Shown here: positions 49,674-58,722 of the stretch, one piece after another | Layout: each line of letters opens with the position of its first letter | How positions within the stretch are numbered: the first letter of the stretch is position 1 | Assembly (NCBI GenBank): GCA_021787565.1 | Contig: JAJYLT010000013.1 | Span: forward strand, 1 to 64,000 | Origin: Acidobacteriota bacterium | GTDB lineage: Bacteria > Acidobacteriota > UBA4820 > DSQY01 | Direction of reading: 5' to 3' | Length of the DNA: 64,000 bases | Notes under the pieces: model-generated | Database searches by the model: none | What the model saw: the letters and a program-made list of their open reading frames with translations, nothing else | Told to the model about the DNA's origin: nothing | Made by a program: the position numbers and the translations under genes

Positions 49674-49747
49674 TGAGTACCTTCAAGCTCAGGGTGGTGG
49701 GGAACAATTTGAAGGCCGGTAAGAAGATTTCCATCATTGGAGAGTAA
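49673..49747 (+). pseudogene. Fragment of an exported-protein C-terminal domain
   Basis: A 24-residue frame (STFKLRVVGNNLKAGKKISI, then IGE) starts in a TGATG overlap with the previous stop. It resembles the C-terminal domain of the adjacent peptidase (TAPFRLNIKGSNLQPGIQVF, then IAG). It looks like a leftover of a related gene upstream of the peptidase. Confidence 0.35.
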
Positions 49748-49783
49748 TTCCACGGTGCATTCGTTGAGACAGGGGGTATCGCC

Positions 49784-52603
49784 ATGAAGGCAAGAAAGCC
49801 GGTTGTGGGGATGTGTTTCTGGCTGGTGCTGCCGGTGGTTGCTTCTCTGGGGATTCTGGCGCAGGCCCGGCTGCCGCAGCCGCCGCGGCACGCCATAGTG
49901 CGGGCGGAGGATGGCAAGCTCCACGGCATGGGGCTCATCTACCAGGACCCGCGAACGATCCCGGGCTGGCACGAACTCAGCACGAAGGCCCTGGCGGGGG
50001 AGGCGCCCGCGCAGCCCTCCTCCGTCATCAACGCCGCCTACCTGCCCCCGGTAGGGAATCAAGGCCAGCAGGGCTCGTGTGTTGCATGGGCCGCAGTCTA
50101 CTATACCATGACCTACGCAGAGGCCAAGGCCCACAACTGGACGCCCACGGGCACCGGCCAGATCATGAGCCCGGCCTACATTTACAACCAGGACCACCTC
50201 GTCCCAGATAGCGGGAGCTTTCTAGGCGATGCGACGCAACTGCTCTCGACGCTGGGCTGCGCGACCCTGGAGCAAATGCCCTACACCGACCAGAGCGACA
50301 CGGCATGGCCCTCTGAAAGCGCCTACAAGGAAGCGATGAGCTACAGGGTCCTCCCCAGCAGCGTGACGTGGGTGGATACCACGCAGCCGGCTGGGCTCGA
50401 TGCGGTCAAACAGTGGCTCGCTCAAGGCAACATCGGCTTTGCTGGGATCGAAATCTACGACAACTTCGATTATATCTCCAGCTACAATGACAACTATTGC
50501 CTGGCTGATGTAAGCGGGAATTTTCTTGGTGGCCACGCAACAACCATCATCGGCTACGACGACAACCACGTGACGGACGATGGCGTGGGGGCCTTCTGCT
50601 GTGTGAACTCCTGGGGGACGGGCTGGGGAGACCAAGGCTACTACTGGCTCTCGTACCGCGCGGTGACCGATCCAAACCACACGATTTTCCAGGGCTACGT
50701 CGCCTATTTTCAAGTGAAGAGTGGCAGCCCTTCTTATGCTGCGGTCTTCCAGATCAACTACCCGCAGTTTCGGGACCTGGCCCTGACGCTTAACAATGGA
50801 AGCGCGTCGGTCCACTTGTGGCGTCTCTACTCCTGGGCTGATCCCTCCAGCCGCAACCTCAGCCTTTCCGCTCCGCCCAATCCAGCTTGGGTGGATATTT
50901 CGGACCTCGCCGTGCCGTCAGCGAGTGGCCCTTTTTCCCTTTCGGCCACCAACGGGTACAACGGCACCCAAGGTGGCCAGATCACGAGCTTTTCCGTGGT
51001 GAACCTGTCGACCGGCCAATTCACCTCCAGTATCGCCCCGCCCGTTTCCATCCTGCCGCCGGGCCCGCCAGCGCTCCTTCCCAATGGAGGCTTTGAGAAC
51101 GACCTGGCTGCTTGGACCCCCTCGGAGTCCGGTGGCGGAGCGCCGCCCGTGGCCTCTTCTAGTCAAACCCACAGCGGCGCCTATTCGGCCTACCTGTTCG
51201 CCGGCGAAGGCGGAGGCACCCGAGGGTGGGACGAGCTCGGGCAGTCCTTCGCCGTACCTACGACACCCACTTCCCTCCTTTTCTGGTGCTATCCGCTCCT
51301 TCAAGGAACTAGCCCCTATGACAGCCAAGCCGCAGTTCTCGCGGACAACCAAGGTAACGTTTTAGCGTGGGCCATGTTTGAGGACAGCAACGGACAAGCG
51401 TGGACCCCTGTCTATTGCGACCTCTCTTCCTATGCGGGCCAGACCATCGCCGCCTGGTTCCAGGTTTACCACGACGGGACGCCCAACGCCTCGGCCTCAA
51501 TGTATGTGGACGATGCTGGGCTCTGCCCGGAGTACCCCGCCGTCGCCGCCGTGACCCTCTGCCCCGCCATTACGCTGTCCCCATCCAGCCTGCCCAACAA
51601 CACGGTGGGCACGGCTTACAGCCAGACGATCACCGCCAGCGGCGGGACGGGGCCGTATACCTTTACGATCGCCTCGGGCAACCTGCCTCCGGGTCTGGCG
51701 CTCTTTTCGGGCGGAAGCCTCTCGGGCACGCCCACGGCAGCGGGCACTTCAGCCTTCACGGTCACGGCTACCGATGCCAACGGATGCACGGGCAACCAGA
51801 GTTACACCCTCACCGTAAGCTGCCCCACGCTGACTCTATCGCCGGCTTCTCTGCCCAGCGCAACGGTAGGCGCCGCCTACCGCCAGACCATCACCGCTAA
51901 CGGCGGCACGAGCCCGTACACCTTCGCGGTCACCTCGGGCAGCCTGCCTGCGGGCCTTGCGCTCTCTTCAGGCGGTAGCTTCTCGGGCACGGCCTCGGCA
52001 GCCGGATCTTTCACGTTCACCCTCACTGCAACAGACGCTCATGGCTGCACGGGGAATCAGGCGTACAGCGTCACCGTGAGCCTCTGTCCCGCGATCGCGA
52101 TGAGCCCTTCGAGCTTGCCCAGCGTCACCGTAGGTGTCGGCTACAGCCAGACGATCACCGCCAGCGGAGGGACGGGGCCGTACACCTTCGCGGTTACCTC
52201 GGGGAGCCTGCCCGCAGGCCTAGCGCTCTCTTCGGGTGGCTACCTCGCGGGCACGCCCACGGCAGCGGGCACTTCAGCCTTCACGGTCACGGCTGCCGAT
52301 GCCAACGGATGCACGGGCAGCGCGAATTATACCCTCGTCGTGCTGGTGCAGCCACCCGTCGTGATCTCCATAACCAAACTCACGGCTCCCTTCCGCCTCA
52401 ACATCAAGGGATCCAATCTGCAACCCGGCATCCAGGTCTTTATCGCCGGCACCCGGTGGACGAACCTGGCCCCCAAGAGCAGCACGCACTTCATCATCAA
52501 AGGCGGCGTCTCCCTTAAGGCGCTCTTCCCGGTAAGCGTCTCCGTGTCTATCAAGCTGGTGAATCCTGATGGAGGTGTTGTTACGACAAGCTGGACGAGG
52601 TAG
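49784..52603 (+). CDS. Exported papain-family (C1A) peptidase with three putative-Ig repeats
   Basis: A 939-residue secreted protein. After a signal peptide (~1-28) comes a C1A peptidase domain (~80-320) with oxyanion Gln and nucleophile in QGSCVAWA (Cys99), His in GGHATTIIGY and Asn in VNSWGTGWG. Residues ~430-585 form a carbohydrate-binding-like beta domain (NGGFENDLAAW). Three He_PIG-type repeats follow (starting CPAITLSPSSL, CPTLTLSPASL, CPAIAMSPSSL), then an IPT-like end domain. The catalytic triad is complete. It probably acts outside the cell on protein or peptide substrates, or is displayed on the surface. Confidence 0.88.
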   Translation: MKARKPVVGMCFWLVLPVVASLGILAQARLPQPPRHAIVRAEDGKLHGMGLIYQDPRTIPGWHELSTKALAGEAPAQPSSVINAAYLPPVGNQGQQGSCVAWAAVYYTMTYAEAKAHNWTPTGTGQIMSPAYIYNQDHLVPDSGSFLGDATQLLSTLGCATLEQMPYTDQSDTAWPSESAYKEAMSYRVLPSSVTWVDTTQPAGLDAVKQWLAQGNIGFAGIEIYDNFDYISSYNDNYCLADVSGNFLGGHATTIIGYDDNHVTDDGVGAFCCVNSWGTGWGDQGYYWLSYRAVTDPNHTIFQGYVAYFQVKSGSPSYAAVFQINYPQFRDLALTLNNGSASVHLWRLYSWADPSSRNLSLSAPPNPAWVDISDLAVPSASGPFSLSATNGYNGTQGGQITSFSVVNLSTGQFTSSIAPPVSILPPGPPALLPNGGFENDLAAWTPSESGGGAPPVASSSQTHSGAYSAYLFAGEGGGTRGWDELGQSFAVPTTPTSLLFWCYPLLQGTSPYDSQAAVLADNQGNVLAWAMFEDSNGQAWTPVYCDLSSYAGQTIAAWFQVYHDGTPNASASMYVDDAGLCPEYPAVAAVTLCPAITLSPSSLPNNTVGTAYSQTITASGGTGPYTFTIASGNLPPGLALFSGGSLSGTPTAAGTSAFTVTATDANGCTGNQSYTLTVSCPTLTLSPASLPSATVGAAYRQTITANGGTSPYTFAVTSGSLPAGLALSSGGSFSGTASAAGSFTFTLTATDAHGCTGNQAYSVTVSLCPAIAMSPSSLPSVTVGVGYSQTITASGGTGPYTFAVTSGSLPAGLALSSGGYLAGTPTAAGTSAFTVTAADANGCTGSANYTLVVLVQPPVVISITKLTAPFRLNIKGSNLQPGIQVFIAGTRWTNLAPKSSTHFIIKGGVSLKALFPVSVSVSIKLVNPDGGVVTTSWTR
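51558..52350 (+). repeat. Three tandem putative-Ig coding repeats (~264 bp each)
   Basis: Units beginning near 51558, 51822 and 52087 encode ~88-residue domains with the shared core YTF-SG-LPAGLALSSGG and the end TAT/AADANGCTGN. The DNA similarity, especially between units 1 and 3, shows recent duplication or gene conversion. Confidence 0.75.
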
Positions 52604-52741
52604 GCAGGGCCATTTCTCCGATTGCCTTGCTACCGTTTGCCGTCCTCCGTTCGGATGCTTTCCTCTGCACGGTCATTCCGCGTCCTGGTCGCGCTTCGCT
52701 CGCCAGGACACTTCGCGGCCGCCGATTGGGACGCCAGGCGG

Positions 52742-53926
52742 TTACATCTTCGCGAGAATCGCGTCGGTCATCTGCTGGGTGGTGCAGGCACCATGCCCGA
52801 AGACCTTGGGGCCGCCGGGCACGCGCAGCATGTCGTAGGTGCGGACCTTGCCCTCCCTCACGACCTCGGCCACGGCGTTGCGGATGCGCTCGCCCTTCTC
52901 CTTCTCGCCCACGTGGTCGCAGAGCATGGCGCCCGAGAGGATCATGGCGATGGGGTTCACGATGGAGGGAGAGAGCTTCTCGTACTTGGGCGCGCTGCCG
53001 TGGGTCGGCTCGAAGACGGCGTACTCGCGCCCGATGTTGCCGGAGCAGGCGAAGCCCAGGCCGCCCACGAGCCCCGCGAAGCCGTCCGACAGGATGTCGC
53101 CGAAGAGGTTTTCGCAGACGAAGACGCCGTACTCCTCGGGGTTCTTGGTGAGCCACATCATGATGGCGTCGATGTTCACGGACCGGAGGGCGATGCCCGG
53201 GTACTCCTTCGCGATGGCGCGCGCCTCCTCCTCGAACATGCCCGAGGTCTCGCGCAGCACGTTGGGCTTCTCCGCCACGGTCACGCTCTTGTAGCCGAAG
53301 CGCTTGGCGTACTCGAAGGCCTCGCGGATGACGCGCCGGGTGGCTTCCCTGGTCACGATGCGGGTGGAGATGGCCAGGTCTTCGCCCTTCACGGAAGCGA
53401 AGGTCTTGAACTTCCTGTGCGTGGTGAAGGCCTCGCGCACGTTCTGCGGCGGGTTGGTCCACTCCACCCCCGCGTAGGAGCCCTCGGTGCCCTGGCGGAA
53501 GATGACGGCGTCCACGACGGGCTCCTCGAAGCCGCCGTCGAGCTTCTTGCGGATGAAGTTCAGGGGATTGCCGGGGAAGGAGCGGATGGGGCGGACGCAG
53601 AGATCCAGGTCGAACTTCTGGCGCATGGTCACGATGGGGCTGTAGTAGACGAGCCCCGTCCCCTTGAGCTGGGGGTCCAGCTCGGCGTCCGCGTCCCACT
53701 TGGGCTTGCTCGTGATGGCCCCGAAGAGGCCCAGCTTGTGCTGCTCCAGGAGCTTCACGGTGCGCTCCGGCAGCGGGTTGCCCTCTCGGCGCCAGAAGTC
53801 CCAGCCGATGTCGGCGTGGATATAGTCGGCGGGAAAACCGGCCTTCCCAAGGACGCGCTCGGCCTCGGGGAGGACGATCTTTCCGATGCCGTCTCCCGGC
53901 ATGGACACGACGGTGTAGTGGCTCAT
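52742..53926 (-). CDS. Isocitrate/isopropylmalate dehydrogenase-family protein
   Basis: A 394-residue decarboxylating dehydrogenase. SMPGDGIGK at the N-terminus, the substrate Arg region (DLDLCVRPIRSFPG), the metal-binding NLFGDILSDGFAGLVGGLG and FEPTHGSAPKY are present. The cofactor and substrate (isocitrate, isopropylmalate, homoisocitrate or tartrate) are not decided by what I can see. With the fused aconitase and citrate lyase nearby, isocitrate is likely. ATG 53926 has AGGAG upstream. Confidence 0.87.
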   Translation of the reverse strand: MSHYTVVSMPGDGIGKIVLPEAERVLGKAGFPADYIHADIGWDFWRREGNPLPERTVKLLEQHKLGLFGAITSKPKWDADAELDPQLKGTGLVYYSPIVTMRQKFDLDLCVRPIRSFPGNPLNFIRKKLDGGFEEPVVDAVIFRQGTEGSYAGVEWTNPPQNVREAFTTHRKFKTFASVKGEDLAISTRIVTREATRRVIREAFEYAKRFGYKSVTVAEKPNVLRETSGMFEEEARAIAKEYPGIALRSVNIDAIMMWLTKNPEEYGVFVCENLFGDILSDGFAGLVGGLGFACSGNIGREYAVFEPTHGSAPKYEKLSPSIVNPIAMILSGAMLCDHVGEKEKGERIRNAVAEVVREGKVRTYDMLRVPGGPKVFGHGACTTQQMTDAILAKM

Positions 53927-53930
53927 GCTT

Positions 53931-54171
53931 TCAACTCCTCTTCCTAATCGGGGGTGACCCTTTGCCAGACGAGCGGAGCTTCGCTTCCAACGCCCTGGCA
54001 TCCAGCCGGTCTTGAGGACGATTGGCGTACCGCTTGCACGCGATGAGGTCTTCCAGCCCCAAAGGTGAAACGCGGCTTATTGTGAAATGCGACGGCGAGC
54101 CCCCCCACCACCAGATACCGCACACCTTGGGCGTTTAATGCGGCAAAAAGATCTCTGTAATCTCGGCTCAT
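53931..54171 (-). pseudogene. Nucleotidyltransferase (DUF6036/AbiEii-like) with core deleted and frameshift
   Basis: ATG 54171 encodes a classic start (SRDYRDLFAALNAQGVRYLV, then VGGLAVAFHNKPR). After about 36 residues the frame breaks; in a second frame the C-terminal part appears (GLEDLIACKRYANRPQDRLD, then ARALEAKL) and stops at 53931. The middle, with the DxD-type catalytic acids, is missing (join near 54063). The protein cannot be functional. Confidence 0.65.
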
Positions 54172-54334
54172 CGGTTACGCCCTTCATGGCTAGATAATCC
54201 AGGGTCAAGCCCCATACCATCGCCACTTTTTCATCCGGGGTGAACTGCTCCCACCAGTCGTCGTCGAGGCGCTCCGCCTCCTCCCAGGAGTGGGCGATGC
54301 GGAGGGTGACCTTCCGCTTTTTCTCCTCCGCCAC
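54077..54334 (-). CDS. Small partner protein of the nucleotidyltransferase
   Basis: Up to 85 residues from GTG 54334 (GGGAGG upstream). The core (TLRIAHSWEEAERLDDDWWE; QFTPDEKVAMVWGLTLDYLA; DEPRLQRSFCRIKR) matches small proteins encoded just before such nucleotidyltransferases. The last ~17 residues overlap the transferase in another frame and are probably read-through past a lost stop. Confidence 0.55.
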   Translation of the reverse strand: MAEEKKRKVTLRIAHSWEEAERLDDDWWEQFTPDEKVAMVWGLTLDYLAMKGVTDEPRLQRSFCRIKRPRCAVSGGGGARRRISQ

Positions 54335-54476
54335 GGCGGCCTCCCGTCCCCCTGGAAGGGGGTTCAACAAGGCTAATTTTATGATTTTCCTGCCTGTTCG
54401 GTCAAGGCTGTGGACCGAATCGCCGCCCCTTAATCCCGGCTTCGGCTGCCCAGCCTCCTCGCCGCCTCCGCTGTCA

Positions 54477-54947
54477 TCAGGGCGAGACGCTGCAGCGCTC
54501 GATGACCACGTCCTTCAGAGGGCGGTCTCCAGGACCCTTGGCGCACGTGCCGATGGCGTCCACCACCTCCATCCCGGCTTCCACTTCGCCGAAGATGGTG
54601 TGCTTGTCGTTGAGCCATGCGGTGGGGGCCAGCGTGATGAAGAACTGGCTGCCGTTGGTGTTCGGCCCCGCGTTGGCCATGGCGAGGATGCCCTTCTTGG
54701 TGAAGGCCAGGCCGTTGCGGACCTCGTCCTCGAAGTTCTTTCCCCAGATGGATTTGCCGCCGCGGCCCGTCCCGGTAGGGTCGCCCCCCTGGATCATGAA
54801 GCCGTCGATGACCCGGTGGAAGATGACGCCGTCGTATTGGCCGCCCTTGGCCAGGCTCGCGAAGTTCTCGCAGGCCTTGGGAGCCTTGTCGTCATAGAGT
54901 TTCAACGCGATGTCGCCGTGGTTCGTGTGGAGCGTGACGGTGGCCAT
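54477..54947 (-). CDS. ppiB: Peptidyl-prolyl cis-trans isomerase, cyclophilin type
   Basis: A 156-residue cytoplasmic cyclophilin. The active-site segments are intact: FHRVIDGFMIQGGDPTGTG (catalytic Arg in FHR), AMANAGPNTNGSQFFI, and LNDKHTIFGEV (the position of the Trp/His that contacts proline; His here). It speeds folding at proline bonds. There is no signal peptide. It is the last gene before the Ehr-like operon, in the same direction, and is likely separate. Confidence 0.95.
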   Translation of the reverse strand: MATVTLHTNHGDIALKLYDDKAPKACENFASLAKGGQYDGVIFHRVIDGFMIQGGDPTGTGRGGKSIWGKNFEDEVRNGLAFTKKGILAMANAGPNTNGSQFFITLAPTAWLNDKHTIFGEVEAGMEVVDAIGTCAKGPGDRPLKDVVIERCSVSP

Positions 54948-55034
54948 GGGGGCCTCCTTTCCTCACCAAGGCTACCACGCCGGCGCCCGAAGGGAAGGGG
55001 CGGGATCGGGAAACAGCGCCTCTCGCCCCAGGCG

Positions 55035-55790
55035 TCACCCCTTCCGGGTCCCGATCAAGCGCAGGAGGCCATCCAGAAGGGTGAAGGGATGCGGCGGGCA
55101 GCCCGGGATGAAGAGATCCACGGGGATGTCCGCGGGCATGCCGGTCACCGCAGGGCTTCCCTCGAAGGCCCCTCCGGATAGGGCGCAGGCCCCCACGAGG
55201 ATCACGAGCTTCGGCTCGGGGATGGCGGCGTAGGTCCGCCGGAGCGCCTCCTCCATGTTCCTGGTGACGGGGCCGGTGACGACCATCCCGTCGGCGTGCC
55301 GGGGGGAGGCCACGAACTGAACGCCGAAGCGCCCGAGATCATAATCCACGTTGGAGGTGGCGTTCAGCTCGGCCTCGCATCCGCCGCACCCTCCGGCGCT
55401 GACCTGCCTCAGCTTGAGCGAACGGCCGAAGAGGCGCCGGAGCCGGCGGCCTAGGACTTCGACCGCGGGGCGGGCCTCACCGTAGACCACGAGGCTTTCT
55501 CGCGTCGAGGCGGCCAGGGCATAGTCTCGCGTGAACTGGACGGCTCCCGAAGGACATGCCTCCGCGCACTGCGGGCAGAAGAGGCACCGGCCGAGGTCCA
55601 GCCGAGGCGACCCTTCCAGGACCAGCGCTCCGGTGGGACAGGCATCGGCGCAGGACGAGCACCCCGGCTCGCAGCGGGAGGGGTCCAGCGCGGGCAGGCC
55701 GCGAAAGCGCTCCGGCAGGGGGTTCTCCCTGGGCGGGAAGGGCCTGGTCCGGCGGCCCAGGCGCCAGCGCGTCTTCAGCGTCCTGATCAT
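55035..55790 (-). CDS. Ehr-like small subunit: ferredoxin domain fused to HycG/NuoB-type subunit
   Basis: A 251-residue fusion. Residues ~35-90 hold two [4Fe-4S] motifs (CSSCADACPTGA; CLFCPQCAEACPSG), as in HycF/HyfH. Residues ~125-250 are the NuoB/HycG-like subunit (SAGGCGGCEAEL; VTGPVTRNM; PGCPPHP) that binds the proximal cluster. ATG 55790 overlaps the large-subunit stop (ATGA). It carries electrons toward the membrane complex. It is the last gene of the operon. Confidence 0.9.
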   Translation of the reverse strand: MIRTLKTRWRLGRRTRPFPPRENPLPERFRGLPALDPSRCEPGCSSCADACPTGALVLEGSPRLDLGRCLFCPQCAEACPSGAVQFTRDYALAASTRESLVVYGEARPAVEVLGRRLRRLFGRSLKLRQVSAGGCGGCEAELNATSNVDYDLGRFGVQFVASPRHADGMVVTGPVTRNMEEALRRTYAAIPEPKLVILVGACALSGGAFEGSPAVTGMPADIPVDLFIPGCPPHPFTLLDGLLRLIGTRKG

Positions 55791-57283
55791 TGGTCGTGCC
55801 CCGCGTAGGAGAGATTGAAGCTCTTGTTGCAGAGCGGGAAATCGGAAATGGCCTGGTCCCGAAGGGCCATCGCGAGGCCCATCCAGTTATGAAAGGAGGG
55901 ATCCACGGCCTCGTAGGACGCCATTTCGCCCGAGGCGCCCGTCACGGCGACGTGGGCGATCTCTCCGCGCCAGCCCTCCACTAGGGCCGCGGCGACGTGG
56001 CCGGACCGCGCCTTCTTGGCGGGTACGCCGACCGCCCCCTGGGGGAGAGCCCGAAGGTGCCCCTCCAGGAACTCGAAGGACTGCCTCATCTCCAGGAACC
56101 TGACCACGGCGCGGGCGTAGACGTCGCCGGAGGCAAGCGTCTGGGGGGGGATTTGCGCGAACCGGTAGAACCCCGCCGGGTGATCCCGCCGAGCATCGCG
56201 GTCACACCCGCTCGCCCTGCCCGCCACGCCCACGAGCCCCAGGGCCTCGGCCACCTCGCGGCCGACGGCGCCGGTCCCCTGAAAGCGCTCCTGAACCGGC
56301 GAGGCATCGAAGAGAAGCCCCGCGGCCTCCTCGATGCTTCGCCAGGTCCGGGACAGGCTCCCGGCCACCTCCTCGGCCAGGGCAGCCGGGGCATCGAAGC
56401 GCACGCCGCCCGGAACCACGAGGCCCCGGCCCATGCGGCTGCCGCACAGGCGCTGGGTGAGGTTCAGGCAATCGCCCCGCAGTCCCCCCAGGTAGGAGGC
56501 CGAAGGCAGGAAGCCCACGTCGCCCGCCAGGGCCCCCAGGTCGCCTGTATGATTGGCCAGACGTTCGAGCTCGAGAGCCACCGCCCGGAGAGCCTGGGAC
56601 CTCGGAGGCACCAGGATCGCTCCCAGGGCCTCTTCGATCATGGCCCACGCCACCGCGTGGCCCACCGCCGTATCGCCCGCCAGGGATTCCGCCAGCACGG
56701 CGCGCCGTGCCGGCGGGGCGCCCGCCATGAGGCCGCGCCAGCCGCGGTGCTGGAAGCCGAGCTGGATCTCCAGGTGGAAGACCTTCTCGCCGTGGCACTG
56801 GAAGCGAAAGTGGCCTGGCTCGATGATCCCCGCGTGGACGGGCCCCACGGCCACCTCGTGGAGCTCGGCGCCCTCCATGGCGAAGTAGGGATAGGAGGCC
56901 GGGATCGTCTGACCATCGGGAAGCCGGGGAAAGCGCAACGGCTTGAGCCAGGGGTGGCCTTCGGGCAGGAGGCCACGGGATTCCCACAGATCCCGCTCGA
57001 AAGCCTGGGCCTGGGGCCACTCCGGTGTGAAGGCCGGGTACGCGGAGGCCCCCTCCAGGTCGCCCGCCCCCAGGAGGAGGGTCCCCCGGTGGTCCTGGGC
57101 AAGGACCGCCAACAGCTCCCTCCCACTCCCCCGGGGTTGCGCGAGGGGCAGGAGCGCCACGAGTCGGGCGCCTTCGAAGGCCGCCTCAAGGACGCGGTCA
57201 CGGAAGAGCCGGACGGGCCAGACGGGCACCTCCTCCAGGCGGGCGGCCGCCCCGTTGGCGAGGGGCATGAGGGCGCGGCTCAT
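55787..57283 (-). CDS. Ehr-like large subunit (HyfG/NuoCD-like) without Ni-binding cysteines
   Basis: A 498-residue protein: a NuoC-like N-terminus (~1-120) and a NuoD/HycE-like part. Hydrogenases have CxxC in ERICG-type sequence and DPCxxC at the C-terminus. Here the first place reads AESLAGDTAVGHA (~198-210) and the end is DFPLCNKSFNLSYAGHD, so three of four ligands are missing. That matches energy-converting-hydrogenase-related (Ehr) complexes, which cannot carry a NiFe centre. ATGA overlaps bind it to hyfF and the small subunit. The substrate is unknown. Confidence 0.9.
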   Translation of the reverse strand: MSRALMPLANGAAARLEEVPVWPVRLFRDRVLEAAFEGARLVALLPLAQPRGSGRELLAVLAQDHRGTLLLGAGDLEGASAYPAFTPEWPQAQAFERDLWESRGLLPEGHPWLKPLRFPRLPDGQTIPASYPYFAMEGAELHEVAVGPVHAGIIEPGHFRFQCHGEKVFHLEIQLGFQHRGWRGLMAGAPPARRAVLAESLAGDTAVGHAVAWAMIEEALGAILVPPRSQALRAVALELERLANHTGDLGALAGDVGFLPSASYLGGLRGDCLNLTQRLCGSRMGRGLVVPGGVRFDAPAALAEEVAGSLSRTWRSIEEAAGLLFDASPVQERFQGTGAVGREVAEALGLVGVAGRASGCDRDARRDHPAGFYRFAQIPPQTLASGDVYARAVVRFLEMRQSFEFLEGHLRALPQGAVGVPAKKARSGHVAAALVEGWRGEIAHVAVTGASGEMASYEAVDPSFHNWMGLAMALRDQAISDFPLCNKSFNLSYAGHDQ

Positions 57284-58722
57284 GGATGCCCTCCCGACAC
57301 GAGGACCGCCCCAGCCTTCAGAAGGACCATGAGGCCCCGCGGAATCCAGAGGCCCAATCCCAGGGAGGCCAGCCCCAGCAACGCGGCCGGCGCTCCCAGG
57401 AGCCAGGAGTTCCTCGCCGAGAGGGATTCGCCCCGCGCTCCGCCGGGCCTGCCGAAGACCATGGGCAGGACCACGGCCCCCATGGCCGTGAAGGCCGCCA
57501 CCAGGAGCGCCAGGTACAAGACGGCGAGCACCGCGTGGCCGGCCGAAAAGGCCGCCGACAGGATCGTGAATTCGCTCACGAAGAGGCCAAAAGGCGGGGT
57601 TCCCGTGATCGCGAAGAAACCCGCCGCGAAGAGGGCGGCGGCCAGCGGCGAACGTCCGAGCAGGCCCCGGACCTCCGCCGCGGACTTGGTACCGGTGACG
57701 AGGAAGATGAGGCCCGCCGCGAAGAACAGCAGCCCCTTGGCGAGCGAGTGGTTCAGCGCGTGAAGGAGGGCGCCGAAGATGCCCTGGGCCGAACCGAGCC
57801 CCACGCCGACGGCCAGGATCCCCATGTGCTCCACGCTCGAATAGGCCAGCAGGCGCTTGTAGTCGGGCTGGCGGATGAGGAAGGCCGTCCCCGTCGCCAT
57901 GGACAGAAAGCCGAAGGCGAGGAGCGGCTTCTGGACGAAGGAGGCCAGGCCCGCCGCGTTCATCACCTCCAGGGCGCGCAGGATGCCCAGGAAGGCGCAG
58001 TTCAGGAGGGCACCGGAGAGGAGGGCCGACACGGGCGGCGGCGCCTCGGCGTGGGCATCCGGCAGCCAGGTGTGCATGGGGGCAAGCCCCATCTTGGTCC
58101 CGTACCCCACCAGGAGGAAGAGGAAGCCGACCTTCAGCCAGGGTGCGGACATCAGGGGCGCCTGGGCCACGAGGTCGGCCACCAGCAGCGACCCGGGACC
58201 CTCGGCGGGCAGGGCGAGGGCCAGGAAAAAGGTCCCGGCCAGGGCCAGGGCGATGCCCACCGAGCAGAGGATCAGGTACTTCCACGCCGCCTCGAGGCTC
58301 TTTTCGGACCGGTCGAAGTAGACCAGCGGGGCGCTGGAGAGGGTCGTGGCCTCCAGGGCCACCCAGAAGAGCCCCAGGTGCTGGCTGAGCGTCGCCAGGG
58401 TCATGGAGCCCAAGAAGAACAGGAGGACCGGAACGTAGTGCCGCTTGCGGGGGTGGCGGTGCAGGGCCATGTACCCGAAGGTGTAGAGGGAGGCCGCGGC
58501 GAAGAGGAGCGTCGTCACGCCCAGGAAGAGCTTCCCCAGCGGATCGAGCGCGAGGGCGCCTCCCCATTCGGGGGCGGGGCCTCTCCACATGGCCGCCCCG
58601 GCCAGCAGGACCTGCAGCAGGCTCGCGCCCACGAGCACCGCCCGGCGGGCGGTGCGCCTGGGCAGGCTCCAGGCCAATGCGCCCAGGAGAATCGGGCAGA
58701 GCACGAGGGCCGTCAGGATCAT
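57280..58722 (-). CDS. hyfF: Antiporter-like membrane subunit, HyfF/NuoL-N type
   Basis: A 480-residue, ~14-helix proton-antiporter-like subunit. The key Lys in the pumping helix (GYGTKMGLAPMHTWLPDAHA) and the conserved GALLHALNHSLAKGLLFF are present. It overlaps hyfE and the large-subunit gene by four bases at each end. It likely moves H+ or Na+ in the Ehr-like complex. Confidence 0.92.
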   Translation of the reverse strand: MILTALVLCPILLGALAWSLPRRTARRAVLVGASLLQVLLAGAAMWRGPAPEWGGALALDPLGKLFLGVTTLLFAAASLYTFGYMALHRHPRKRHYVPVLLFFLGSMTLATLSQHLGLFWVALEATTLSSAPLVYFDRSEKSLEAAWKYLILCSVGIALALAGTFFLALALPAEGPGSLLVADLVAQAPLMSAPWLKVGFLFLLVGYGTKMGLAPMHTWLPDAHAEAPPPVSALLSGALLNCAFLGILRALEVMNAAGLASFVQKPLLAFGFLSMATGTAFLIRQPDYKRLLAYSSVEHMGILAVGVGLGSAQGIFGALLHALNHSLAKGLLFFAAGLIFLVTGTKSAAEVRGLLGRSPLAAALFAAGFFAITGTPPFGLFVSEFTILSAAFSAGHAVLAVLYLALLVAAFTAMGAVVLPMVFGRPGGARGESLSARNSWLLGAPAALLGLASLGLGLWIPRGLMVLLKAGAVLVSGGHP

